Assembly (NCBI RefSeq): GCF_003625475.1
Contig: NZ_RAIQ01000003.1
Coordinates: 1-64,000, forward strand
Direction of reading: 5' to 3'
DNA length: 64,000 nucleotides
DNA from: Butyrivibrio sp. X503
GTDB lineage: Bacteria; Bacillota; Clostridia; Lachnospirales; Lachnospiraceae
A model generated the notes under the pieces. It searched no databases. It worked only from the letters and a program-made list of their open reading frames with translations, and was not told the DNA's origin. Shown here piece by piece: positions 1 to 9,443 of the stretch. Every line of letters starts with the position of its first letter. The stretch's first letter is position 1. The position numbers were made by a program, and so were the translations under genes.

Positions 1-489
1 TCTTGATTAGAGGCATGTAAATTTGCTTCTTTTTACATGCCTCTTTTTGGCTTTTCTTGATTAGAGGCATGTAGATTTGCTTCTTTTTACATGCCTCTTT
101 TTGGCTTTTCTTGATTAGAGGCATGTAAATTTGCTTCTTTTTACATGCCTCTTTTTGGCTTTTCTTGATTAGAGGCATGTAGATTCACTTCTTTTTACAT
201 GCCTCTTTTTGGCTTTTCTTAATTAGAGGCATGTAAATTTGCTTCTTTTTACATGCCTCTTTTTGGCTTTTCTTAATTAGAGGCATGTAAATTTGCTTCT
301 TTTTACATGCCTCTTTTTGGCTTTTCTTAATTAGAGGCATGTAAATTTGCTTCTTTTTACATGCCTCTTTTTGGCTTTTCTTAATTAGAGGCATGTAAAT
401 TTGCTTCTTTTTACATGCCTCTTTTTGGCTTTTCTTAATTAGAGGCATGTAGATTCACTTCTTTTTACATGCCTCTTTTCGCGTTTTCT
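1..489. repeat. Tandem 54-bp hairpin array, copy A
   Basis: About nine units of exactly 54 bp, the first cut by the window edge. Each unit holds an inverted repeat with arms AGAGGCATGTAAA and TTTACATGCCTCT around a 10-nt loop, then a T-run and an 18-nt T-rich linker. Read on the plus strand each unit looks like an intrinsic terminator. Units differ by few bases; two units (near 180 and 449) carry GTAGATTCAC in place of GTAAATTTGC. The right edge (468-489) uses a CGCG variant linker and runs into the stop codon of the DUF1667 gene. The minus strand is open as an 18-residue repeat only because 54 is divisible by three, so I do not call a protein. The same family recurs at 54195-54446 in the same orientation. 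Confidence 0.95.
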
Positions 490-492
490 CAA

Positions 493-858
493 TTAGCGGC
501 CGTGTATGTTCCTTGTTGCTACGACGTCAACGCCGGTTCCTGCGACATCGGCAAGGACTACGTCGCCGATGCTGACAGGCGCGCTGACGCTTGCAGCGTC
601 GATGTCGCGCATTACGTCAAAGATCTTGTCCTTGGGGATGTCGGAGGCGGTCTTAACAGAGACGCGCTCTTTTTCACCGCCGACAACGCACATGGTGCTT
701 GTGACTATCCTTGTCGGATTGACCACTTCTTTTCGTGCGTAGATATCGCCCTTCTGGCAAGTGTTTCCGGTAACTTCCGTGACTTCGCCGTTTTCAAGGA
801 TTACGGTAAGCATGCAGCCCATGGGGCAGCCTATACATGTAAGTTCTCTCTTTTCCAT
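493..858 (-). CDS. DUF1667 protein, last gene of the glycerol operon
   Basis: A 121-residue protein of the DUF1667 family, which usually sits behind glycerol-3-phosphate dehydrogenase-type flavoproteins in Firmicutes. The N-terminus has a CxxCPxGC cluster (residues 8-15) and a further Cys near 34, which suggests a small Fe-S or metal site. The start has a clear GGGAGG site upstream, and the gene begins 14 bp after the FAD/NAD oxidoreductase ends, so it is the sixth gene of the operon. Inference: it helps electron transfer or assembly of the dehydrogenase; the exact role is not known to me. Its stop codon abuts the hairpin array. Confidence 0.85.
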   Translation of the reverse strand: MEKRELTCIGCPMGCMLTVILENGEVTEVTGNTCQKGDIYARKEVVNPTRIVTSTMCVVGGEKERVSVKTASDIPKDKIFDVMRDIDAASVSAPVSIGDVVLADVAGTGVDVVATRNIHGR

Positions 859-872
859 TATGCTTACCTCCC

Positions 873-2207
873 TTACTCATTCTCGATCTTGACGGTTATA
901 GTCTTAAGAAGCGGGCGCTCCGCAAGCTGTGCTTTACGAAGCACTATCTGCTCCATCTCGCCGGGAGACATGATCCTCTTTTGATTGTGCATCACTCTCT
1001 CATCATCGAAGTAGACACTTACAAAAGAGTTCTTGTATACGTCGCCGACTCTGAACCTAACCGTAAGAAGGTCGCTCATGCGATCAACGTTGATAGTGCT
1101 GGGAACAGTGTAGCGAGCGCCATCAGTGGCCGCAAGCGCGATGACATGCGCCCCACCGGCCTCCGCATCCCCGCCGGCCTCGGCCTGTGCCGCGCCGGAC
1201 TTGCCATCCGCTCCCTGCGTAGCTCCGGCTTCCTCCGCGCCGCTCACATACTTGGCTGCGTTCTCACCCGCTCTTCCCGCTTCCTCGGAAACGTAGTCAA
1301 CAAGGTCATGAACGTGAAGTACATTTCCGCAGGCAAACACTCCGGGAATATTGGTCTCGAGCGATTCATTTACGATGGGACCGCTTGTAACGGGATTCAT
1401 CTCAACGCCTGCTGAGCGAGAAAGCTCATTCTCGGGGATAAGACCGCAGGAAAGAAGAAGTGTATCGCAGGTATATCTTTCTTCGGTACCCGGAATAGGC
1501 TTTCTGTCAGGGCCTACTTCCGCGATGGTAACCGCCGTCACATGCTCTTTTCCCTCGATATCAACTACCGTGTGTGAGAGCTTAAGCGGTATTCCATAGT
1601 CATCAAGGCACTGGACAATGTTACGCTTAAGTCCGCCGGAATAAGGCATGAGCTCTGCCACGACCTTAACCTTGGCACCTTCAAACGTCATACGCCTTGC
1701 CATGATAAGTCCGATATCACCTGAGCCCAGGATAACGACTTCTTTTCCGGGCATGTAGCCTTCAATATTAACAAGTCTCTGAGCGGTTCCCGCAGAGAAT
1801 ATACCTGCAGGTCTGTAACCCGGAATATTAAGTGCTCCTCTGGGTCTTTCTCTGCAGCCCATCGCAAGGATGACTGCCTTGGCAGGGATAGTGAACATTC
1901 CGTCTTCCCTATTCATCGCGGTCACGGTCTTATCGGGAGCGATGTCCATTACCATGGTTCCGAGCTTATACTCTATTCCGAGATCAAGAACCTGCTTGAT
2001 AAATCTGTATGCATACTCGGGACCAGTGAGCTCCTCCTTAAAGGTATGAAGTCCAAAGCCGTTGTGTATGCACTGATTGAGGATTCCGCCAAGCTCGGTA
2101 TCTCTTTCGAGAATAAGGATGGAATCACATCCCGCTTTCTTGGCTGATACGGCCGCCGCAAGACCCGCGGGGCCGCCGCCTACAATTACAATGTCGTAAT
2201 TTTTCAT
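873..2207 (-). CDS. FAD/NAD(P)-dependent oxidoreductase of the glp operon
   Basis: A 444-residue pyridine nucleotide-disulphide-type flavoprotein. The N-terminus has the FAD dinucleotide motif GGGPAGLAAA, a second nucleotide-binding motif GSGDIGL near residue 160 and a C-terminal FAD motif with GVFACGN. It lacks the CxxC redox pair of thioredoxin reductases. A 4-bp ATGA overlap with the upstream dehydrogenase indicates translational coupling. Such proteins accompany GlpA-like proteins and DUF1667 in clostridia and probably pass electrons from glycerol-3-phosphate oxidation. Odd: an Ala/Gly/Glu-rich low-complexity insert at about residues 325-355, between the FAD domain and a C-terminal beta-rich tail of about 85 residues. 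Confidence 0.88.
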   Translation of the reverse strand: MKNYDIVIVGGGPAGLAAAVSAKKAGCDSILILERDTELGGILNQCIHNGFGLHTFKEELTGPEYAYRFIKQVLDLGIEYKLGTMVMDIAPDKTVTAMNREDGMFTIPAKAVILAMGCRERPRGALNIPGYRPAGIFSAGTAQRLVNIEGYMPGKEVVILGSGDIGLIMARRMTFEGAKVKVVAELMPYSGGLKRNIVQCLDDYGIPLKLSHTVVDIEGKEHVTAVTIAEVGPDRKPIPGTEERYTCDTLLLSCGLIPENELSRSAGVEMNPVTSGPIVNESLETNIPGVFACGNVLHVHDLVDYVSEEAGRAGENAAKYVSGAEEAGATQGADGKSGAAQAEAGGDAEAGGAHVIALAATDGARYTVPSTINVDRMSDLLTVRFRVGDVYKNSFVSVYFDDERVMHNQKRIMSPGEMEQIVLRKAQLAERPLLKTITVKIENE

Positions 2208-3694
2208 GCGCCGGTCACCTCCCCTCTTGTACCTTCTAAGGAAGTTGCACTGTTACCGCTTCCTTCTTTGGTCCTGGTGGGTACGATCACGGATTCGCCG
2301 CCGCTCTTGGTGATCTTCTCATAAGGAATTCCAAGCTCTCTGTTTATGATCTCCATCGTTCTTGGTGAACAGAAGCCTGCCTGACATCTTCCCATGCCCG
2401 CTCTGGTTCTTCGCTTCACGCCGTCAAGGCTCTTTGCTCCAAGCGGTCTGTGGATAGCGTCAAGTATCTCGCCTTCCGTTATCATCTCGCATCTGCATAT
2501 GATATTGCCGTATGCGGGATTCTTTTTGATAAGATCGTTCATCTGTGCTACAGAAAGGCCTTCCGTCCTTACAATGCCTTTTCTTGTGGCTTTGAAATTC
2601 TCTTTTTCCTTGAGATTCATTTTTTCTTTTAATATATTACCGACCATCTCACCGATAGCAGGACTTGCAGAGAGTCCGGGGGACTCGATTCCCGCGCAGT
2701 CGATAAAGCAAGGGGCATCTGCAATCTCGCCGATGATAAAGTCGTGATGCTCTTCGTGTGCACGAAGCCCCGCAAAAGAGGTGATGACATTTCTGATAGG
2801 AAGATTACGAATATGATTTCCCGCCTTGGAAATAAGATCATCTATTCCTTCTGCGGTAGTGTTGGTTCCTTCCTTGTCATCAATATCGATCGCAGTCGGA
2901 CCCACGATCAGATTGCCGTGCACGGTAGGTGATACAAGTACTCCTTTTCCGAGATTAGTAGGCTGGGGGAAAATAGTGTGACTTACATGCCCTCCAACCT
3001 GCTTATCAAGAAGACAATAATCACCTCTTCTGGGCGTGATCTTTATCTTATCAGCACTTACCATGTTGTGGATCATGTCTGCGTAGACGCCCGCTGCGTT
3101 TACAACATATCTTGCTGTGTACTCGCCGCTGTTGGTCTGAAGGTGCCAAAGATCATCTTCGCCCTTCTTAATATCTTTTACCTCGGTATTGAATTTAAAA
3201 TCCACACCGTTTTCAAAGGCGTTCTCCGCCATGGCGATATTAAGCTCGAAGGGGCAGATGATTCCGCCTGTCGGCGCATAAAGAGCACCCTGCACGTTTT
3301 CGGAAAGATTGGGCTCCATCTTGAGAGCTTCCTCGCGGCTTAAGATCTTAAGACCTTTTACGCCGTTTTTTATTCCTCTGTCATACAGCTCTTTTAGGCC
3401 ATCCAGCGCCTCTTTGTGGATACATACGACCATTGAACCGTTTCTTTTGAACGGAATATCAAGGTCGCGGCTAAGCTCATCCATCATCTCGTTTCCGCGG
3501 ACGTTGAGCTTTGCCATAAGTGTTCCTTCGGCAGCATCAAAGCCTGCATGTACGATCGCAGAATTGGCTTTGGATGTTCCCTCGCATACATCTTCACATT
3601 TTTCCAAAACGCAGGTACTTATGTCATATCTCGACAGTTCCCTTGCAACTGCGGAACCGGTAACTCCGGCGCCTATCACTATCACATCGTACAT
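2204..3694 (-). CDS. glpA: GlpA-like glycerol-3-phosphate dehydrogenase (FAD, [2Fe-2S])
   Basis: FAD-dependent oxidoreductase that probably oxidises glycerol-3-phosphate to dihydroxyacetone phosphate. The N-terminal Rossmann motif is VIGAGVTGSAVARELSRY. The C-terminal 100 residues carry a BFD-like [2Fe-2S] domain (CRCEM, then a later CQAGFC), as in anaerobic GlpA rather than aerobic GlpD. I start at 3694, giving 496 residues: AAGGAG lies six bases upstream and the FAD motif follows at once, while an upstream in-frame ATG would add 33 unrelated residues reading into glpF. It lies 14 bp after glpF. The GlpA assignment rests on family and context; the true substrate could be another alpha-hydroxy acid. 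Confidence 0.88.
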   Translation of the reverse strand: MYDVIVIGAGVTGSAVARELSRYDISTCVLEKCEDVCEGTSKANSAIVHAGFDAAEGTLMAKLNVRGNEMMDELSRDLDIPFKRNGSMVVCIHKEALDGLKELYDRGIKNGVKGLKILSREEALKMEPNLSENVQGALYAPTGGIICPFELNIAMAENAFENGVDFKFNTEVKDIKKGEDDLWHLQTNSGEYTARYVVNAAGVYADMIHNMVSADKIKITPRRGDYCLLDKQVGGHVSHTIFPQPTNLGKGVLVSPTVHGNLIVGPTAIDIDDKEGTNTTAEGIDDLISKAGNHIRNLPIRNVITSFAGLRAHEEHHDFIIGEIADAPCFIDCAGIESPGLSASPAIGEMVGNILKEKMNLKEKENFKATRKGIVRTEGLSVAQMNDLIKKNPAYGNIICRCEMITEGEILDAIHRPLGAKSLDGVKRRTRAGMGRCQAGFCSPRTMEIINRELGIPYEKITKSGGESVIVPTRTKEGSGNSATSLEGTRGEVTGA

Positions 3695-3708
3695 AAGCAT
3701 CTCCTTTA

Positions 3709-4416
3709 TCAGCCAAATAGTGCCATGTAAAGAAGGGATGCGCAGATACCACCGCAGATGGGTGCTACCGCAGGAATCCATCCATAGCTCCAATCAGCGT
3801 CTTTTTCTCCCTTAATGGGAAGTACCATGTAAGCAATACGTGTAGCTGTATCTCTTGCTGCGTTCATAGCGTATCCTGTAAGTCCTCCGAAGGAAGCACC
3901 GCAGGCTACGATAACCGCATATACAAGTCCCCATGAAACTGCGCTGTCTGCTGCGTTTCCGGGAATTGCCGCAAGGAAAAATACCAGGCAGAAGGTTGCA
4001 ACGAACTCAGAAAGGAAATTGAGCACCTGATTCTTGATAGAAGCCGATGTACAGAAAACTCCTCTCTTGGTCGCAAGATCTTCGGTAGCGTCAAAGTGTT
4101 CTTTATAAAGGATATAAACAAGAACCGCTCCGCAGAAGCCCCCAAGCATCTGCGCGATTATGTATCCGGGAACAAGTGCCCAGTCAAAAGCTCCTCTTAC
4201 AGCAGCGCCTATGGTAACAGCGGGATTAAAGTGTGCTCCCGAAGTTGCGCCGAATGCATAAGCGGGAAGAAGAACCGCTGTGCCCCATCCCATAAGGATA
4301 TGTGTAGAGCCTGCGCCCTTAAAACCTGATTTATTAAGGCTAACCGTAGCACAAACACCATCACCCAACAGTACCAAAAACATAGTTCCGATAAACTCAG
4401 CAATGTAAACTAACAT
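3709..4416 (-). CDS. glpF: Glycerol facilitator (MIP/aquaglyceroporin)
   Basis: Six-helix major intrinsic protein of 235 residues that lets glycerol cross the membrane. The first half-helix motif is canonical (SGAHFNPAVT, near residue 60). The second reads MNAARD instead of NPARD, so the Pro is replaced by Ala while the selectivity-filter Arg is kept. The start at 4416 has AAGGAGG seven bases upstream; the longer in-frame start would overlap glpK. It sits directly behind glpK, so uptake and phosphorylation are coupled. Confidence 0.93.
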   Translation of the reverse strand: MLVYIAEFIGTMFLVLLGDGVCATVSLNKSGFKGAGSTHILMGWGTAVLLPAYAFGATSGAHFNPAVTIGAAVRGAFDWALVPGYIIAQMLGGFCGAVLVYILYKEHFDATEDLATKRGVFCTSASIKNQVLNFLSEFVATFCLVFFLAAIPGNAADSAVSWGLVYAVIVACGASFGGLTGYAMNAARDTATRIAYMVLPIKGEKDADWSYGWIPAVAPICGGICASLLYMALFG

Positions 4417-4418
4417 AC

Positions 4419-6008
<1,590 letters not shown>

Positions 6009-6590
6009 TTAAAGTCCCCATACAGCTTCGTTCGTTGTTGAAATAGCGATTGCCCCACCTTCAAGGGCATTCATGACATCTTCCTTGTCAGCTATAAGAC
6101 CGCCCGCGATCACGGGAACTCTGCTGACCTTGTTTATCCTCCTTATCATCTTCTGAAGCACGATGCCCGGTAAAAACTCTATTACATCGGGCTTTACTCC
6201 CTGTGCTCTTGCCTGCTTCTCTATATTCTGAAGCGCAAGGCTGTCCAATATAAAGTACCTAAGCACGGTACTAAGTCCCAATTCTTTGGCGTGCGAGATA
6301 AGATTGCTCTTAGTCGTTATGATGCCGTCCGCTTCGGTATTGTTCTTGATGAAATCAAGGCAGACGTCCTTTGAATTATTAAGCCCCGTAATGAGATCAA
6401 CGTGCACCATTGCAACCTTGCCCGCAGCTTTTATCTCTTTTACGATGCGGCTTATGCTGCAAATATCACCGTAGAGCACAAATATGATCTCCACATCTTC
6501 GCCAAGCGCCGCTTTAAGACCTTCGTCGTTTTTCACGGCAGCTATTATAGGATTAAGTTCAATTTTGTTAATAAATTCACGGTTTTTCAT
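6009..6590 (-). CDS. glpP: Glycerol-3-phosphate responsive antiterminator GlpP
   Basis: RNA-binding antiterminator that is activated by glycerol-3-phosphate. It has the family hallmarks NPIIAAVKNDEG at the N-terminus, FVLYGDICSI and AGGLIADKEDV near the C-terminus (TIM-barrel fold). I place the start at 6590, giving 193 residues, the family's normal length. A longer in-frame start at 6692 would translate through an intrinsic terminator and add 34 residues with no family similarity. Being first gene of the operon it probably controls its own and downstream transcription by read-through of the leader terminator. Confidence 0.92.
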   Translation of the reverse strand: MKNREFINKIELNPIIAAVKNDEGLKAALGEDVEIIFVLYGDICSISRIVKEIKAAGKVAMVHVDLITGLNNSKDVCLDFIKNNTEADGIITTKSNLISHAKELGLSTVLRYFILDSLALQNIEKQARAQGVKPDVIEFLPGIVLQKMIRRINKVSRVPVIAGGLIADKEDVMNALEGGAIAISTTNEAVWGL

Positions 6591-6603
6591 GTACTTTACC
6601 AAC

Positions 6604-6662
6604 AAAAAAAGAGCATGATTAGAAACATGAGGTTCTCCCTCATCTGTCCCCTTGCTCTTTTC
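6604..6662 (-). terminator. Leader terminator, candidate GlpP target
   Basis: On the minus strand AAAAGAGCA pairs with TGCTCTTTT and is followed by a run of seven T, about 15 bp before the glpP start. Inside the loop a second hairpin, ATGAGG-GAGAA-CCTCAT (6627-6643), can form. A terminator between the promoter at 6705-6733 and the first gene is the layout expected for GlpP-dependent antitermination, as in the Bacillus glp leaders. The GlpP link is inference from position. Confidence 0.75.
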
Positions 6663-6704
6663 TCCAAGGATATTATTGGTCAATTTGTCCAAACGACTAT
6701 ATTT

Positions 6705-6733
6705 ATAATACCATTCTCTTATGCATATTGCAA
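6705..6733 (-). promoter_or_regulatory. Promoter of the glycerol operon
   Basis: Minus-strand -35 TTGCAA (6733-6728), 17-bp spacer, -10 TATTAT (6710-6705). Transcription would begin near 6698 and enter the terminator-bearing leader of glpP. Confidence 0.65.
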
Positions 6734-6749
6734 TAGTATTATTAAAAAT

Positions 6750-7607
6750 TTATAACCTAACTTCTTCCGAAAGCTTCCCTTCCATCAGCTCGGGATTTTC
6801 CAAAAGCTTCTTAAGAAGCTTCATGGATTTTCCGTAGTAGAAGCCGTCAGAGATCCTCTCATCTATGGTAAAAGAAAGATCGATGACTTTCTTCATCGTG
6901 ACATTCCCCTGCGCATCATAGCTGGGTTTGAACTTCTTGGTACCGACGATAACAAAGATAGACGTTGTTCCCCAGTTCATCAGATGATGATAACCGATGT
7001 TCATACCGATGGAACCAAGGTTTGAAAGAACAACCGAGCACTGGTACGGATCTGTCGCGATAACGGACTGCGGCATCCATCCGTGCCTGTCGAGGAATCT
7101 TGCCACAAGTCCTATAAGGTGCTTGAACGGAAGCTTCTTTATCACATTCATGGCATCTGTCGACTCATCATCCTCTTTTTTACAAAAAGAAATCTGCGAT
7201 CTTACCTTGGCACTGATGTCCGCAAGTGTATCGCCATCTTCCGCAACAACTCTTGCGAGAGTCTCATCTCCGTCGTCACGGAACTCTTTTTTGACCGTAA
7301 AAGCAGCTGTTATATTGTTTCTCTGATAAACGTTCTTATTGGCGATAAAACGGTTCATCTGAGGTCTTAAACGTATCGTCTTAAGCATCGCGGCGATAAC
7401 AAGATCAAAGATAGAAATCCTTGCTTCGGGATGCTCAGCGTTGAACTTACGGATATACTCCTCGGTCCCCGCTATATCGACAGTCATCGACATAAATGCC
7501 TCGTTGTCGCATCTATTTGGATACATCAGCGGCATTACATAATGCATCGCGTCGATATCCCTGATAAGTGTGCCGTCTCTGCGGTCACCCCATCTTCTTT
7601 TTCCCAC
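6750..7607 (-). CDS. Stand-alone E2-type acyltransferase-like protein
   Basis: A 285-residue protein related to the catalytic domain of 2-oxo acid dehydrogenase E2 / chloramphenicol acetyltransferase fold. It has no lipoyl or peripheral-subunit-binding domain. The C-terminal active-site motif DHRxxDG reads DERISDG, so the catalytic His is Glu. The start is set at a GTG (7607) because GGAGGG lies seven to nine bases upstream; this overlaps the PAP2 gene by 23 bp, implying coupling. Such proteins occur in clostridia without dehydrogenase partners. The neighbours (PAP2, PlsC-like) hint at lipid or acyl metabolism, but the substrate is unknown and loss of the His makes catalysis uncertain. Confidence 0.75.
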   Translation of the reverse strand: MGKRRWGDRRDGTLIRDIDAMHYVMPLMYPNRCDNEAFMSMTVDIAGTEEYIRKFNAEHPEARISIFDLVIAAMLKTIRLRPQMNRFIANKNVYQRNNITAAFTVKKEFRDDGDETLARVVAEDGDTLADISAKVRSQISFCKKEDDESTDAMNVIKKLPFKHLIGLVARFLDRHGWMPQSVIATDPYQCSVVLSNLGSIGMNIGYHHLMNWGTTSIFVIVGTKKFKPSYDAQGNVTMKKVIDLSFTIDERISDGFYYGKSMKLLKKLLENPELMEGKLSEEVRL

Positions 7608-8262
7608 GTCTTTTTCCCTCCACATAAAAAATAATCATCAAAAAGATATACATCACAACAGCGGCCCACACATCCGTGAACGAATGCTGCTTAACAAAGC
7701 ATACCGAAATACAGATCAAAAAGGACCATACCCCGATGAGAACTTTTTTCAAAAGAGCTGTCTCTTTGCGGCAGATCCAAGCAGAAAGCGCTGCGAGCGT
7801 ATATCCCACATGGAGCGACGGACACACTCCCGTAGGCGTGTCGGCCTTGTAAATAAGTCCCATGATAAAGGTAAATACATTGCTGCTCTCAAAGTGATCC
7901 GGTCTTAAATACTGAACCGAAGGCCATAACACGTATGTCGCCATCGCAACAATCTGCATCCCCACGATCAGCTTCTGCGCGTGGACAAAGCTTTTTATAT
8001 CATATAAAAGAAAATATAACAGCGAACCTACAAGGAACAGGTACCATGATACGTAAAATATTGCGAAGTACTCATTAAAAGGAATGATATCGTCGACGAC
8101 GCTGTGGATCACGTGGCACCTATCTTCCGGGATCAATCTCTCGGTGATAAAGTACATCGCAAGGTACCAGACCCAGCCAAGAAGCAGCAGTAAATGCTTG
8201 TACTGCGGGCTTGTTATATTATTTAATCTAAGTTTTGTGTAATCAACTACGGGTTTTCTCAT
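7585..8262 (-). CDS. PAP2-superfamily membrane phosphatase
   Basis: Integral membrane protein of 225 residues with about six hydrophobic segments. The conserved blocks are R120-P121, PSLHVG (H151) and KQHSFTD (H193, D197), corresponding to the RP, PSGH-like and HxxxD motifs of PAP2 phosphatases. The PSLH form resembles the inositolphosphotransferase/AUR1-type branch. Likely substrates are lipid phosphates or diphosphates at the membrane surface. It overlaps the following E2-like gene; the start has only a weak ribosome site. Confidence 0.85.
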   Translation of the reverse strand: MRKPVVDYTKLRLNNITSPQYKHLLLLLGWVWYLAMYFITERLIPEDRCHVIHSVVDDIIPFNEYFAIFYVSWYLFLVGSLLYFLLYDIKSFVHAQKLIVGMQIVAMATYVLWPSVQYLRPDHFESSNVFTFIMGLIYKADTPTGVCPSLHVGYTLAALSAWICRKETALLKKVLIGVWSFLICISVCFVKQHSFTDVWAAVVMYIFLMIIFYVEGKRRGKKKMG

Positions 8263-8350
8263 TACAAAAATTCAAAAGCTCTTTCTAAATATTGAATTCT
8301 TCTTTTGAGATACTCTTTTTGATTTTCAAAATATAAGCGTATATATACTA

Positions 8351-9124
8351 CTACATTTTTTCATTAAATGGATAATCTTTTTTCGAAACATTGGGATATG
8401 GCGTGACACGGTGCCTTGGAAGCGCATAAGCAAGCTCAGAGATGGTATCCTGCAGATAATTACAGATTCTGTCTGCCTCTTCGTCGGTCTTATTATCAGG
8501 GTCAAAAGAGATTGCTTTACCGATCACAAACTTCTTAAGCTCCGGACAGACATATACCGGAACAAACAGGATTGCCTCCCCGCTCTGCCTGTAGTAATAC
8601 TTGGCCGTGTGTATGAAGCCTCTTTGGAAGTGATGAACAATGTTGTTGTACTCTTCGTACTCCTCGGGGAAGATCACAACCTTGGCTCCCTCGGAGAGTT
8701 TTTCGCTTGAAAGCTGAAAAGTCTTCATAAGACGCCTATCCCTGTAAACGGGAATGGTGTCGGCATTTGTGAAAATAAGCTGAGAAAGTGCCGGAATAAG
8801 ATGTGCCAACAGCTTATAAAAAGGTCGCACCGCCACAGGCTTTTTTGACCAGAAGTCCTTGTAAGCGTACTCGGCCACCTTGTCTTTTTCCATCATATCG
8901 GAGATACACCAAGTGTAGTGCTTGCCGGGGCAGTACAGCTCCGCCGCAACGGGGCCGAACATCTGCGAGTGATTTCCGACAAGGACAGCCGCGCCCTCAG
9001 GCAGGTTCTCTTTTCCGATCACCTCGAATTTAGGCGTAAAAAGCCAGACAAGATAACGCACCACGCGAAACAGCGGGTGCGTATTTTTTATGTGGTTATC
9101 AATGAATGTATCTGAGTATTTCAT
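8351..9124 (-). CDS. PlsC-like lysophospholipid acyltransferase
   Basis: A 257-residue protein resembling 1-acylglycerol-3-phosphate acyltransferases. The expected NHxxxxD motif appears as NHSQMFG (H52, with Gly in place of Asp), and the FPEGTRS block as FPEEYEE. It may act on membrane lipids, but the missing Asp of the charge relay argues for an altered mechanism or a non-enzymatic role. The start is ATG 9124; an upstream TTG at 9130 would overlap the Dabb stop codon. It is in one operon with the Dabb and phosphoglycerate mutase-like genes. Confidence 0.75.
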   Translation of the reverse strand: MKYSDTFIDNHIKNTHPLFRVVRYLVWLFTPKFEVIGKENLPEGAAVLVGNHSQMFGPVAAELYCPGKHYTWCISDMMEKDKVAEYAYKDFWSKKPVAVRPFYKLLAHLIPALSQLIFTNADTIPVYRDRRLMKTFQLSSEKLSEGAKVVIFPEEYEEYNNIVHHFQRGFIHTAKYYYRQSGEAILFVPVYVCPELKKFVIGKAISFDPDNKTDEEADRICNYLQDTISELAYALPRHRVTPYPNVSKKDYPFNEKM

Positions 9125-9126
9125 GA

Positions 9127-9429
9127 TCAAATCTCGTAGTCCAGGCAGTTTCTTGCTTTTGTAAATGGTCTTACCTTCTCGTCGGCAACCTTTACATGCT
9201 CGGGGTGAACGGCGTAGGCTTTAAGTGCCTCCTCGCTCTCAAGCGTGGAATCAAGCATTAAATCTACGTTTGAAGATGCAAGTCCGTTGGTGTTGACCTT
9301 GATCTCAAGAAGTCCCGGAACCTTGCCCTTAAGCGATTCAAGTCCTTCCTTTATCTCAGCTTTGATCTTAGCTTTTTCCTCAGCTGAAAATTCATCCTTA
9401 AGTGACCATAAAATTACGTGCTTTACCAT
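9127..9429 (-). CDS. Dabb family (stress-responsive alpha/beta barrel) protein
   Basis: A 100-residue single-domain protein with the Dabb start MVKHVILWSLKD, helix EEKAKIKAEIKEGLESL and the later HPEHV motif. Family members are small dimeric ferredoxin-like barrels whose function in bacteria is mostly unassigned. AAAGGAG precedes the ATG. It overlaps or abuts the PlsC-like gene, so it is probably co-translated. Confidence 0.9.
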   Translation of the reverse strand: MVKHVILWSLKDEFSAEEKAKIKAEIKEGLESLKGKVPGLLEIKVNTNGLASSNVDLMLDSTLESEEALKAYAVHPEHVKVADEKVRPFTKARNCLDYEI

Positions 9430-9443
9430 ATTTTTTCTCCTTT

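Noticed and set aside
185-448. 87-residue repeat protein on the minus strand (18-residue repeat with KKSQKEACKKKQ)
   Set aside because: It is the 54-bp hairpin array read in one frame; there is no ribosome site, and the 52- and 53-bp arrays of like build cannot be coding repeats.
469-984. 171-residue plus-strand frame
   Set aside because: Antisense shadow of the DUF1667 gene and its neighbour, no ribosome site, no family features.
3695-3793. 33-residue N-terminal extension of the GlpA-like protein
   Set aside because: Overlaps glpF and places the FAD motif too far from the start; AAGGAG supports 3694.
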